The notes: generated from the sequence alone by a model not told the origin. Positions 25,501 to 40,500 are shown, numbered from the stretch's first letter. The stretch is 64,000 nucleotides of DNA from Sarcophilus harrisii (GCF_902635505.1 NC_045426.1:673849087-673913086), one strand, 5' to 3'. Program-made: numbers and translations.

Positions 25501-28500
25501 GAAGCTTATTAAGGGGCATGCTCTGTGAAATGGGCAAGCATTTTAACAGACCTTTTTACTCCAGTGCAGACTAAAGGGCTTTTTAGGGGCAATCCTTTGC
25601 CAGAGCCTTCGCCGTATGCATTACTTCTAGATCTGCGAGTGCCAAGCCTCAGGAGGCCTGAAACCCGGAGGCAGCGGGAGCCTGCAGACCCCCCACATCT
25701 GCCGGAGCACCCACCTGCTCCTTGAGGCTCCGCACTTTGGCCTTCTCCTTCTCCAGTGCTGTCTGCAGGGTGTGGACGAGTTGTTTCATCTGCTGGTCTT
25801 CCTCTTCTTTGCGCTGTAGGACTGCTTGCACCTAGACCACAGGAGGGAAGCACCGTGGTGAGAGGTCATACCAGCGTGTGAGGGGCTGCGTGGGCTGGTG
25901 CCAGCCCTGCCACAGCCGGAGGCCTCAGACTGGGGGCTGCCTGCTCTCAGCAGGACCTGGACACTGATGTCCTACCGGGACACAGCGGTCTAAGTCTCTG
26001 TGAAGAGGCTAAAAGCTTTCCCAGGGAAGCTACATAAAAACGACTCATCACTGTGTAGCCGGGTGCCCCAACCAAGGTTCTGGGCAAGCAGGGGTGGTCT
26101 TTCTCAGATTCTCCTGCCCTGACCATGATATGGGAAACCTCCAAACAAAGAGGCCGACATCCTCAGCAACGAGATCAACCAAATCATTTCTAATGGAGCA
26201 GTAATGAACTGAACTAGCTATGCCCAGAAAAATAACTCTGGGAGATGACTAAAAACCATTACATTAAATTCCCAATCCCTATATTTATGCACACATGCAT
26301 TTTTGATTTCCTTCACAAGCTAATTGTACAATAATTCAGAGTCTGATTCTTTTTGTACAGCAAAATAATGTTTTGGTCATGTATACTTATTGTGTATCTA
26401 AGTTATATTTTAATATATTTAACATCTACTGCTCATCCTGCCATCTAGGGGAGGGGGTGGGGGGTGGGGGTAAGAGGTGAAAAATTGGAACAAGAGGTTT
26501 GGCAATTGTTAATGCTGTAAAGTTACCCATGCATATAACCTGTAAATAAAAGGCTATTAAATAAAAAAAAAAACTTAAAAAAAAAAAAAAAAACCCAAAG
26601 AGGCCGAGTGGAAATATTCAGGAATGACCAAGGCTATAATCACTCCTCAAAGCAAATATAAAGAACCCAATCATTCATGTGTCTGTTGTACTGATTTGGT
26701 CCAAGAAGAGAAAGCTGTGCCTTAAGAAACACTTTTTGAGTAAAATTACCAATTAAACTATAGCCTTGGGATACATAGAGAAATGTTCTCATTCCCACTG
26801 TGAAAATTCTGTCTTAACAAGGATAGAGAAGAAACAGCAATTTTAATTGTAGCTGGTGGTCAATTTTTCTACTTCTAACTATTCTGAAAGAAATGTTTGT
26901 GAAGTTGAGTGGTGCTGCCCTGGAGTCAGGAGGACCCAAGCTAGCCTCAGAAACTTGACACGTTCTAGCTGTGTGACCCTGGACAAGTCACGTAACCTCC
27001 ATTGCTTTGCCAAGAAAGAAAAGATGTGTTTTGATTTTAAAATCACTAAGAATCAACCCCCTACTACAAAGCTCCAATTACCTGTAGGTTCAGCTGTACC
27101 AAATCTGCCTCCCTCTTGGCTAATGCAGTTTCTAGGATACTGTTGTGTTCTCGTAAGGCTGCATTGGACTGTCCAAGACCTGTTAGCTTTCCTCGCTCGT
27201 GCTCTAATTCAAGAGCCAACTTCTTATTTAACTCTTCAAGGCGTTTTATCTTTCTCCTAAAGCCTCTGGATTCTTGGAGCTGAGGAAAAATCATAATAAA
27301 AGACCACTGTGACCTGAGCTGGTTGTGCATTTTGGTGAGTAAATTATTTAGACGAAGAGTTATCACAGAGCAGTGTTCAAGGAAATAGATTGCACCAAGA
27401 CTATGTCACAGATGTACAGAAATGTGGTACTACAGTTCTCACAGAATGCCAAACAGTAGTCAGCAATACTATAGCACAGGAGACTCCAAGAAAGCAGCTT
27501 GAGCCATCACACACTGCAATCACTACTCAGTGCATTACTGATGCTCCCAAAGATGGCCTCCCATCTTTCTGCTATTCCAAACTCTCCACCCTACAGCATC
27601 CCTTAATCTCTTCTTCCCCAAGAGAAAACAAAGACAACTACCTCATCCTCCAGTTCAATGACTTTCTCCCTGTATTCCTCCAACTCTTGACTGGTCAGGG
27701 AGATGATTTCTTGTAGTTCCTTCTCTAGTACCATCTTACTGTGACCAACAGTCTGTAGCTCCAACTCCAGGACTTGGATTCGTTCCTGAATACAGAGGGG
27801 GCAGTTTCAGCTCTTCCTGCTTCATGAGGGTACACGACAACAATCATTCAACACATCTATCTCTTTTTGAGCAAGGGCAGTTATAAGGAGGAAGACCTGG
27901 TTCTGTTCACTTAATTTTTAATTATAATACAAATTTTAATATATTTCCTTAGAAGCTTTGCTTAAAAGGGCTTAACTTTACTAATTCATAGCATGTACAT
28001 TTTAATATTATAACAAATAAAACCATGGGTCACAATTTGGTATTCAATTGGTGAAAGATACAGAAGAGCTCTGAAATCAAGAGGGGCTTTTCCTGTATGT
28101 TACAAACAAGACTACTATATGGCAGAGCTGCCAGAAGCCCCCCTCACAAGTCCTGTTAGCAGCAGAGACTGCTGAACAGTACAGAAGATCCCAAGAAAGC
28201 ATATGGTACATCGAAATGGTAATTTGTCCACTAATTAACTTCAATAAAAGGGGGGAAAGTACATCTTTCTGATCAAACAGAAGATTAGGCTTGGAAGGAA
28301 CCTTAGAGAGCATAGGACCCACCACCCTCCTTTTAGGTCCAGAAGAGAGGGGGCTATTTGATGCTCTTCCCCCTATATCTCTATGTGGGAGAGAGAAAAG
28401 GTAACATGTGCCTACATTCTGAGCTTGGCTGTTTCCTCCATCTGTGATCTGGGCTTTGAGTTTGGTTAATTCAGCCTCTGAGGATTCTTTGGCAGTGAGG

Positions 28501-31500
28501 GCTTCCTGGAGGCGGCGGCTCAGGATGCCCACTGCATTCTCATAGGCTTTGTGCTTGGCTTTCATCTCTTTCTGGGCGCTGGTCAGATCTGAACCCAATC
28601 GCTTCATCTTTTGCTTTTGTTCTGTAATGGCCCTAGAGCACAGTAAAGGAGAAAAAAGAAAAAAAATTGAGCCTAAAAAAATATAAAACACTGAAATAAA
28701 ATAAAATATAATCTCAGAGTGTAGAAGGAACTTCAGAAGGCCTGTTGGGCTAACTCATGTTACAATATGATCAAGGTCAAAATCCTAAGAAGGAAATGAC
28801 AAAGAGTGACTCATTAAGCCAATTATAAGACATGCAAGGTTTTCTGAGGTTTCAATTTGCATTTTCCCCTTCTTAGAGCTCCTTGGAAAGGGTTCTATGA
28901 AATTAGGGGAAAAATACTTCTCCTTACAAACCATACATACTATATACACATATACATATCTATGTGTATATTTAGATGGCACAGGTATCTGTCCACATAT
29001 AGGTAGATAAATTAAAAAAAAAAAACTTACTTGTGATGAAACCACAACCACCCAAACACTGGCATGTGTTTATCTAAAACTCCCATGCTTGCATTACCCT
29101 GGGAGCAGACACTGCTAAAGCATCATGCCCAGGGGCATACTTACTTTCTTGCTTCTAGCTGCATTTGTTCTACTTGTTGTTTCAAAACTTCATTCACCTC
29201 TGTAAGGGATGCCATTTGTTCTCTGTCAAACTGCAAAGACTTGAAAATGAGAGAGATGGAAAAACAACATGAGATGTTTAGAAAGGAACCATCTTTCAGG
29301 CTTTGCAGTGATTGGCTTTATGTTAGGAGATGCTATTTTGACAGAGATTTGCTAACTGGGGTGAACCTTATGATTCCAGATACACTGGAATCCCACTTGA
29401 GCATCTACATATACATGGCTGACTAAACATTATTTGAAGGTCATCTGCTGTCTCAGATGATGAAGTTTTTCCTTTATGGACATTTGCTACCTGCTGTACT
29501 GAGAGTCCCACCTTAGAGGAGTTATTCTTAAAAGATAACACTCTGGAACAACTAAGGGGTTAGATACTTCTGAAAAATCTTTTGGTAGCCTAAGTAATCA
29601 AGTCAGAAATCACCACGAGATAACTCTGGCAGTACTGTCCAAACCTGTAACTGTGTCTCCATTTCATCTCGTTCTCTCTGCACTAGCTGGAGCTGTCCTT
29701 CGAGGTCAGTCATTTGTTGTTGAACTTGGGATACTTCCTTCTGTAACTTGGAATGCTCCATTTCCACTGACTTTTTTTCACCCTGAAGCTTGATTAATTC
29801 TTGCCTCAGACTTCTCATCTCTGAGTCCAGTCTTTTCTTTGTGGCTTTCAATTCGCTGATCAGCTGGTCCTTGGAACTTGCATCCCTCCGGTACGCTTCC
29901 ACCATCACCTACTAGGACATTCTAGAATTATAGGCTGTTCTTTGGACATGATGTCTTAAGGAGACTTTTCTTAATTAAAAATTCTTGTTTGAATAGTTTC
30001 CATGCTCAAACTCTATAAACAACTTTTTAAAGGAGGAAACTTGTGATAAAGTTTGCATATACACATTTTTATACATGTACCTTTATGCATGTATCTGTAT
30101 GTGTGTGTATGTACATTATATATATATATATATATATATAAATACCAGATTTTTAATGTTTCAATCAAATATAATTAAACTGAAATACTGATATAGAAAT
30201 ATAAAACCTTCTTAGGGGCTATTGGTTGCACTGAAGGGTGGTGCAACCCCTTGGGTTGCCTGCAAATGCAATGTTTGTTGAACATCGGTTTTTATCTAAG
30301 TTAACATCTAGAAAATCCCATATACAGAGGCAGCTAGGTGGCACAGTGGATACTGCACCAGCACTGAAGTCAGGAGGACCTGAGTTCAAATGTTACCACG
30401 TACCACTTCCTAGCTGTATGATCCTGGGTAAGTCACTTAACCCCAACTGCCTCAGGGGAAAAAAAATCCTACATACAGCAGCAGATTTTCAGCTGGTGTG
30501 GACATTTTGTACCAAGAAATTAATCAAAATTGCAAATGCATTTTATAAATTTATTTGTAAAAACTAATGAAGCCAAGGATTAAAAGTCAGTCTTCATTAT
30601 GAGCTAAAAAGTAATGTTTCTATCTATAGTGTGTTATATTAATATACATTTTAGCATGTTACTTGAATTTGAAGGATATGATGAGGAGCATCACTCTACC
30701 TTTTGTTGAAGAAATTGTTCCTTCACTTTCTGAGTCTGTTTTTTAAGAGCAATACTTTCTTGTTGCAGGTTTTCCACCTGTGACAAAATACAGACATACT
30801 GTTACACCAGGGAGACATGGTCCACTAAGGTTCTGTTTTTGTGCAGTCAAACATGAAAAAAGCCCTCAAAGCCCATTTATCTTGTCCTACCTTCCCAGCC
30901 TCCCAGATTTACTCCTAACCTTGAGGCATTCTAACTCTATCCTTCTCTTTTCCTACCATCTCTCTGTCTCTGGGGCTTAATCACTTCTCATTTGCACTAT
31001 TCCATAAGCCTCCTAATTGGTTTCCCTACTTCCAGTCATCTCCTTTTCCAATCCATCTTCCACAAAGCTGACAAACTGACAAGTTTTATTGATATCTTTA
31101 ATGATTTCCTAATATATTATCCATTTCCTGAGAACCCTGCTTTGTACAAAAGAAAAAGTTAAGTAAAACCAGCTAACCCAGTGGGCATGTCTGAGAGCAT
31201 AGGCAAAGTTCCACACCTGCAGTCCCTCACTTCTCTACTGGAAGGAGTGAAATATGTTTCATCACCTGCCCTCTGAAAACATCAGTCATCACTTTTGACG
31301 CATGTTTAAAAGCTTTTTAAATATTGTTTTTACCAGCATTACTGGAGTGCTTATATATGATGTTCTCCTGACTCTGCTTTCTTTACTCTGAATAAATTCA
31401 TGAGTCTTTCTATATTTCTTTGAATGCTTTACATTCTGAAAAACAAATAATCTTTGAATAAATTAATATGCCACATTTTTTTTCAGTCATTGCCCAATTG

Positions 31501-34500
31501 ATGGGCATCCACTTTGTTTCCCATTTTTGTGGTGACCACAAAAAGTGCTTCTGTGAATATTCTTGATAGAAATATGACTTTCCTATTTTTGAGTTCCTTG
31601 GGATATACAGGACTGTGTGGAATAGAGAGATAAGGTGAAGAACTTACAGGAATGTGTGAATTCTTTTTCTGTATCTTATTTTCATTATTTCTGTGTTTTC
31701 CCTTGACCTGTATAATATGTGCAGGCCCATATTTATTTGAGCCATGGCCAGCTATATCTGAAGTCTGAAGGTCTGATTTTCTGTTTCCTAGAAATCAGGT
31801 GATTTTGGGGAAACAGAAACCTTCTATTCCAATCTCTCCGAATGGCAACAATCAATTAGATGCCTCCCCTTCCCATTCTCAGTGCTCTCTTACTTGTGAT
31901 GTAATCTCTTGTATAAAAGCTGTGTATCTTCACTACTTTAGCCCTCCTACCATGAGTTTTCTCTTTCCCTTATCTCATAATAGAACGGCTCATCCTCCGG
32001 AGGTGTAATAAATGACCTTTCTGTTTTCTATTTTGAGTGATCTCTGAATAGTCATTTTGGGTAAGGGTCTTCTACATCCCACACAGGGCTAATATAGTAA
32101 GGTCACTGCATCAAAGGCTAGTAATAGTTGCTAAACTAATATTTCTAAAACTAAGGTAAAATCACGTCATTCTATAGTGTCATTCTCTTGCTCAAACATG
32201 TTTAATGGGAACATTATTTGCATGCAAAATAAATTCTACAACCTGGTATTCAAAACTCTCTACACTCTCTTTTTCACTTGCTATGCCAGGTTTATTTCTT
32301 ATTATCCTCCTTTCATTTATTTTTATTTTCTACTAGCTGGCTCCTCAAATTCAACATTCTATTTCCATGCCTTTCCACCAAGATTCTCCCATGCTTGGAA
32401 TGTATTCCTCCTTCTCTCTCTGTCTCTTAAGATTCTCTCATGACCTCTGACACGCAGTTTTAATGTCCCCTACCAACATGAAGTCTTTCCTGCTCCCATG
32501 TAACTCTCTCTCTCTTCAAATGACCTCATAGGTTATCTACCTGTGTACTTGTTGGATACTTCATGCTCACAAATAAAGTGGGATGTCCCTTTTGCTTTTA
32601 TTTTTCTAGCAGTGAGTTCCTTTGCAAGTGGTGCTTAATAAACTTGCCCAGACATTCTGATAGTGCTGACAAAGCCTGAGGGCAGACTGAAGGCCTTCCT
32701 GCTTCCTGACTTAGAGCTATTTCATAGAGAGGCTCTGATACCAGAGATAGAACTGAGGTACAATTATCAAGTCAAAACAAAGCACCAGAGAGACTGACAC
32801 AATCTTCATCAGTGAAAGGAAAAACAATATCTTGAACTAGAGGTTTCTTCCATTTGGGAACACTGGCCTCCTGGCTGTTCTACAGACAAGACCCTCCATC
32901 TCTCAACTCTGGGCATGCTCTCTGGCTGACCTCCTGCCCAGAACACTCTTCCTCCTCCATTTCATCTGCTTATCTCCATCTCTAACAGGAAATCTTCCCC
33001 AACCCCTGTTACTTTCTGTGCTTTTCTTCTGTTAACTCTGTATAATAGAGCTCATGTGTGCATATTTGATTTCTTTTTGTCTCCCCTGTTAGACCGTATG
33101 CTCCTAAAGGGCAGGCACTGCCTTTTGTCTCTTTTGACTCCCTAGTGCTCAGCACAGTGCCCAGTACATAGTACTTGCTTAGTAAATGTTTACTGACTGC
33201 TCATTTTCAGATAACAAAACTGGGGCTCCAAGGTGTGCAGGAATCTGTCCTGTGTCAGTGTTAGTGCATGTGAGACATGAAACTCAGGTCTCTATTCCAG
33301 GTATGCTGTTTCTCCCACGAGGTCATGGGACTTTTTGTGAATAATTGCAAACAGCAGGGAATGTGACAATTTAACAGTTCTCAAGAGGCAAGAAGTGCAA
33401 CTGAACTCCATGTTTCTCTGACTCTATAAACAGCTATATCTAGTAACTCTGCCTCTTCCTCTCCAGCCAGTCTCTGCTCCTTCAGAGCTCTGATGCTGCT
33501 TATTCCCCAAGGAAACTTGTACATGAACTAAACGACCCTTTCCCTCTGGGGCGGTACCTGGCTGCACTTGACTGCGATCTCCTGCCTGAGCTGCTCCAAG
33601 AGCTCCGAGGTGGCGTCCGCATCCTCCTCCAGCTGCTGGGCACTGCGGTCAAATTCCTCCTTGCCTGCACGTGCCGCCTGCAGCGCCACCTCCAGGACGA
33701 TCTTCTCATTCTGAAGGAACTGGAGGGTCTCCTCTTTGGCGCTCACGTCCCCTTGGAGCTCCTCCAGGCGCGCCTGCAGCTCCTCATGGCGGGTCTGCAG
33801 CTCGCCCAGGGCCTGCTCCCGGGTGTGCAGAGTCTCCTGGCTCAGGGTCAGCTGCTTCATGAGGTCCAGGTGCTCCTGCTGCAGGGCGTCCAGCTGCAAG
33901 TCCCGCTGATGCAGAGTCAGCTTGACCTGTGGGAAACCAAGGCCGTAAGCAAGTCTGCACTTTCAGGATGGGTTACCAAGAATGCCATTTATTGGTTAGG
34001 CCCATCCACCGGCCCAAAGCCCAAACCAGACCCATGCTTGAGTGCTGGCCATCATGCTTTATTTGTGTACATGCCTCAGGCCTAATTTTTTGGTTCTCCT
34101 GGACTGAACTTGTGGTCTTATGGATGGAGGGAACTGCATGTGATAAGTTCAGTCCAGCTCATTGGTAACTTCTCATCTTATAGAATTCTGGGGGGACCCT
34201 CTTATTCATCATTATTGAGCCCTCTATACACAGGCTTATGCTAGGCAGGTGGCAATTAACTCTGCTATTTTATGATTAAATTAAAACAAAAAACGAGCCT
34301 GGCAGGCACAAGCATTTGTGTAGCCTCAGCCAGACTCTCACCTGCTGGAGTTGCTGCTCCAAGGATGTGGCAGAATCAGCCATTTTTTGTAAGTGCTCCT
34401 TCTCATCCTCAAACTCCTCCAGCTTCCTCTGCAGGTCTTCTTCCACAAGGGACTTGGCTTCTTGGATCTGAATAAATGCCGCTTCCTGGTCCAGCATGTC

Positions 34501-37500
34501 CGCCTAGACACAAATGCCATGAGAGGGTTACACACAAGACAACGTGGCCCCTCTGCCCCTCACCGGGTCCAGGCACATGGAAAGGGATCTCTCTGAAGAT
34601 GAGCAAATATCAGGACCTGCAAGCGCCACCACCAGGGAGGACATTTTGCCTTTCAAAGCAGAGTGAGAGGGAGATGAAAAAAAGATGAATATTCTAACTT
34701 ACACAAACACACTTTTCTCCCAAACAAAACGGCACCGGACTTCCCCAGGATGTGTCACTGGGACCAAAGATCAAACAATCAAGAGTGCCACAAGCACCTA
34801 AAGGTGAGTGATAAATCTGGGGCCAAAGGGAGGGCCATTCATACAAGAGCTGGGGACTCCAGATGGAGAGGCTCATTAATTTTTAAAACTGGCAAGTCAA
34901 ATTAATAGAAAAAGGCAGGACAATTTACAAATTGATAAGCAAATCTACATATAAGTACCATATTTATTTCTTTAAAGGTAAATAAATCAAATCTCATAAA
35001 TCTCCTTGAATTCTTTTGAGTGTATGGATAAAAGGGTATCAAATTTATTGATTAAATCTAAGGTTTTCCCTTTATCTATCTCTGGACAACACTACACTCT
35101 TAGTGGAAATACTTATTTGAATGACTGACAATTTCTACATCCACGTTAAAAAAAAACAAAAACAAAAAAAAAAACAGCAAACACCATCAACTCCAACACT
35201 TACTTAAGGGACTATTTTGCCAAGGACAAAAAGAACTGCCTGTGAAGAGGCAAAAACAAAAATGAGCACTGACTTCTAGCAATGACTTCCACATTGAAGA
35301 GGTACTAAAAGTTTTCCTGGGGATTGATGTCAGAATCAATCTCATATATTTTTATAGATGATCTAGAAATGACATTTGGTAGTTAATATTATTCCAAGCA
35401 GTGAAATTCCAAACTGATGAATCTCTATGAGATCTCAAAAGTCAGAAAAGAGAGCAATGAATAAAGCAATAAATATGCTCTTAAGGATATAAAATGCAAA
35501 TGATCCTGACAACTCTGACAAAGGAAAGTAATGTGGGAAGAAATACAAACTTCCTACAGATTCAACCTAACATGTTTTTATGCCCAGAAAAGGCACTAAC
35601 GTGCTGGTGATCATCAAAACAAATGCTGGAAACAGGAAGACATTCAATTCAACTCAAATCACCAAATATTCACTAAGCAAATACTACATGCAAGGCCTTG
35701 TAGACACAAAAGACAAAGCAGGCTCTGCTCTGAAGGAGTTTACATTTTAGGGAGATGGATAAGACATATATGTACAGAGGTAAGAGACATCAGAACTAAT
35801 TTGCAAGTTTTCCCTGCTCAGTCTGGCATGGGGAGGCTGTTCTTATTTCTCTGTCAACTGACTAGTCTTTTTGTACATGAAGAGCCCCTAGCTCTCCCCA
35901 TAATCCCCTTATGTGTGAGGACCATGTCAAGGAGCTGCCAGTGGAGGCCAGGATGGGAAGTGATGCGATGGATGGCTTGAAGATGGAACAACGTGAAGCA
36001 GTAACCCATAATCTGGGGGAAGGGGGATGAGGGAATAAATTAGGATAGGGTGGAACATACTATGGATGAGAAATGACAGAAATTGAAAGATACACATTTT
36101 GTGTACAAAATCACAACTACAACCACACCCTTAATAGGATAAATTCAGTTCTTATAATCCAAGTAAGATAGAACAGGTGTGCTAAGGGGATTTGCAACTT
36201 GTAGATTCATGGTAGGTATGATGAGGACAAATAGGGGCTTAGTAAAATAGGCTACAAAATGATCAGGTATGTGTATAGGAAGATATACAGGACAGTTGGC
36301 AATACGAGCAGTTGTTCTCTTGACCCTTCTTATGCCCGAGTCTTGTGAAACTCTGGAGAAGCCAACAAACTTCTTCTCAGAGAAGTAATTTTATGTAGGT
36401 TTACAAAGGCAACCAATTACACTAAAATATAGTTATCAAAATGAAAAAGAAAAAAAAAAAAAAAACTGATGGAGCCTAGGCTGAGAAACCTTGATTTAGA
36501 TCAATTCATGGATGTGAAACCCAAAATGAAAGGTTTCTTAAAGGAAGTTAATGCTATCTGATATGACTCTCTCCCCTTCTATGGCTGATGTGATGAGATC
36601 ACCCAAGTCAACTCTTCCTTAGGGAAACAAAACAAGAGAATACTGGGTTTATAGTCTGACATGACATGGCATCTAAGACTTTGGAAAAGCAATCTGAACT
36701 CCTGGTATCTCTCATTTTTCTTCTAACTTACACAACTAAAGCTCTTTCCACAGCCAGAACAAACATACCACGAGACTCTATTTCCTAAGTTGAAATGATA
36801 ATGGCAGTGCATGAAAACACCATACAGAAGATGCTCACAGCATCTAAGGGGACACTGAGGTTCAAGCTTCTAGACCTGCTCCAGGGAACATTCTTTATAC
36901 AAGAAGCACTGGGGCTGGGGGCTGGGGTGCAGTTTGAAAAGGGGAGAGAGAGAGAAGAGGAGGTTGAAAACTACCCCAGATGAAGAAGGAACAAAAGTAC
37001 TGAGAGAGGAGAGGTGGCACTAGAGACAGGTCAGGGTCAGCATACAGATGGGCCAACAATTCATCCCCGCTTAGAAGCAGCATTTTTCCTTGATTCTGCA
37101 ACTAAAGGATAATGGAAAGCCAACACATGACAAATTCTTACCTCTATGTTTTGTAATTGGACAGCAATCCGTTCCTTTTCCTTGATGGATCTCTGCTGAG
37201 TCTCTGTTAATTGATGGGACAATGACACATTCTCAAGTTTAAGATGCTCGAGAATACCTGCCTGGGTCAGTTGCCCAACCTTGAGAGAAAAAAAAAAAGA
37301 CTCTGAAATTCAAGTTATTGGATTCAACAGTGGAAAAAAACATCTTCTTGAAGGGTCTGATCAATTTATTTCAAATAACCTGTATTCAATGACTTCCACT
37401 CACTATTCTTATTAAGATATAATCAACTCTAAGTAACCTAGGATACTAGGACTCAGGCCGAGGACCACTTGGGTGATCCTGGCTGCTTTGAATGAATGTA

Positions 37501-40500
37501 TCAGGTACTTGCCTGACTTTCTGCTTTCAAATGGTGGGAGTATAATTAGGTGCCCACTTTGATTTGGAGGTGACTGTGATGTAGGAAAAAGAGTGCTTTC
37601 TGGAGCAGGGGGTGGGGAGGATGGGGGTGGGAGTGGGTTGTTAAGGGATCTATGGGACTCATTTTGCTACCTGTAAAATGGAGACCATACCATCTTCCTT
37701 CTAAGGTTGTTGGAAGGATTGAATTAAAATGTTTAACAAGTGCTTTATGTGGTGTGTGTTCCTGAGAGATAGACTGATTGAAACCCGGAAAGGAATGGTA
37801 GAGGCTTGCCCCAGAACTCTGTTTAGTTTCACATTTTATTAATGATTCAAACACAAGTGACATGTTTAGAAAACTCTGTAGATGATAGAAAGCTAAGAGG
37901 GAGCAGCAAAGGAATCTAGATTTTTAAGAGATCTGCTTAGAATCACACTATTAATAGGTATCAGACTTGTGATTTCATCCGAATACAGAACTCTCAGATG
38001 AAGGAACTCCTGTTACTGATACAAATTAGTACTGTCTATCTTAGAGGCTACAAATAACTAAATGAAATTAGGCAAGCATAACCATAAAGTTTCACATTTT
38101 AAAGAAAAAAAATTCAAGGACAGTATGGGATAAATTTGGGCTTAACAGTAAAAAATCTTTAAGTTTTTGTTGGTTCAAAATTCTATAGTAACATAATGGG
38201 GCTGCCCCAGGATGCTCTGCATTAATAGAGATGGGTTGGGTTTGAGGGGTACATTCCACATCAACCAGCGGCTCCCAGAAGGCAATCAGGATGGTGAAAG
38301 GTCTGAAAAGAATGTCAGAGAAGGAAAAACAGAGGAACTTATCCTGAGGTGGGTGGGTGGGGAAGGGGGGAGGGAATCTTGGAAGGAAGACATACTTGTT
38401 GCCTTCAAATATTTTCAGGCCTGTTTAAGGAAAAGTCTCTGAAAGGCAGAGTTAAGACTAATGAGAAGAAGTCACAGGGAGTTTGACTTCAGCTCAATAT
38501 ATGGAAGAAATTAGTAACAGGGCTACCAAAAGTGAATTGGACTTTTTACATAATAACAACTGACATAAATATATATGCAAACACATACATATACACACAG
38601 CATTTTAGAGTTTACAAGGCACGCTCCACACCTGTTACCTCATGTGATCCATTAGGATCTAGGAGACTTCTGAAGAGTATTTTCAATCTTTACTATTGCT
38701 ACTATTGCCCCTACCTGTGAGAGGCAAATCACCTGCCCTGGGGAATGTAAGAGGAAGGATTTGAATTGAGGTTCCCCCACCTCCCAGGCCATGCTGTCTC
38801 CTGGGAGTAAGTTCCCCTCAAGTGTTCAAGCAGAGACCAGGTAATAAATATGTGGGAGTAGTTCTTCATGACATGGGGAATTGGAAAATGAAAATCTCTA
38901 AGGTTTCTTTCAACTTTTTTAAAGACTGAGAATCCCTGGGTGGCCCAGGCAGAAAGGGACCCACTCCTGGGCCCACCTGCACTGCTGTCTGACACGGAAG
39001 CTGTGGGTTGCTCTATTTCTGGCCTGAAATTTCTGGCTCCTTGTTGACAGCCCAGCAGTTAGCCTGCTCCCAGAGACTTCCCAATTTTTGTCATGTTTAG
39101 TGCAGATGTCCGACTACAGCTCAGAGCTCCCAAGCTCAAGCAATGCCCTGGCTTCGGCCTCCTCAGCAGCAGGGATTCAGATGTATCACTAGGTCTGATA
39201 TCATTTTCAATACTGAAAAACTCTATGGTACTTCCCTAAGGCTAATGGATTCCAGTTTGAGAATGACTGCCCTGGTCCCAAGGATGGATGGAAAATGATA
39301 AAGGACACAAAAGCAAATGAGTCCTATAAAGCACTACAGAAAGTAAGATTGTTATGGCTCTTACTAGTAGGTGCTATGACCCACAAAGGGACTGTGCTTA
39401 CCAAGCACTGAGGCAGCTGAGCAAAGAACCAAGCTTTCAAGACCAAAAACTACATTATATATGAGAATAAAAAGACCAATTGTCTAAAAGACTCAAACCA
39501 TAGCTGGGAAATAACAGTAAGGAAACTCAAGATATTATAATTTAGGTCATTCCCTGTCAAGAAAATTCAAATAGTACTGGAAAATGCAAACTTTTTTGTT
39601 TAGTAATGGATCAAAGTTAAATTAAATTAAATTTAATTTAAATTTTAAAAATTAAATTAAAATTAAAAAATTAAAATTATTTTTAAAAATTAAATTAGAT
39701 TAAAATTTAGAAATTAAAATTAAATTAAAAAAAAAAAAGTAAAAATATAATCTCCTTTGGGCAAAAAGTGTAAACTTGAGAACCATTCACAAATTAGCTA
39801 ATTCTTAGCCCTTGTGACATTAACTTGGAGGCATACAATTTGTATTTAGGTAGAATTGATTCCAAGCCATAAATGCTGATGTGTGTGTGTATTCTGGGAA
39901 CAGCCAAGGCAGCAGACCAGCCAGTGGAAAGGCCTACCTGGATGTGGGCCATCTCACTCTGCAGCCTGACCCGAGCCTCCTGGGCCAGGGCCAGCTGCTG
40001 CTGGTACCATTGCCGAACCTTCTGCAGCGAGGTGATCTCGCTCTGGGAGGCCTGGAGCCTGCTGGTCAGTGTGCTGCGCTCTAGCTGAACCTGCTGTAGT
40101 TGGTTCTGTAAAGCCGTCATCTGCTGCCGAAGGTCGTGCACTAAAAACAAAGCCCACACCAACGTCAACACCAGCTTTCTCCCTTGACATGTCAGAATTC
40201 TAACAACACAACACATACATGTGTGGACACCCCTACATGAATACTACAGTGTCTATCTGAACAGGTCAGTAGTATCTGTAATCAATCACAGCAGACCTCT
40301 ACTTGGTTGCTTGCTATAAGTGATGGCCATGACCTCTGCCCAGGTGCGCAGCGGCATGGGAGCTCCAGGAGACCCAACAAGCAGCCCTGGGTGCGCTCCT
40401 GTGCCTAAGCCCTGACAGGAGGTTCACATGCTGTATTGTGGCTTTGTATGAACATCTTCTCACAAGCTCAGAGTCCCTAACAGGAAAATTAGATAAAGCA

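Noticed and set aside
30329-30466. tRNA gene, because of the tRNA-like head
   Set aside because: The head is that of a dispersed SINE family with A-tail and target duplication; no cloverleaf of a functional tRNA.
33671-34085. Plus-strand frames of 63-110 codons over exon 11
   Set aside because: Leu/Gln-rich antisense reading of a GC-rich coiled-coil exon, not a gene.
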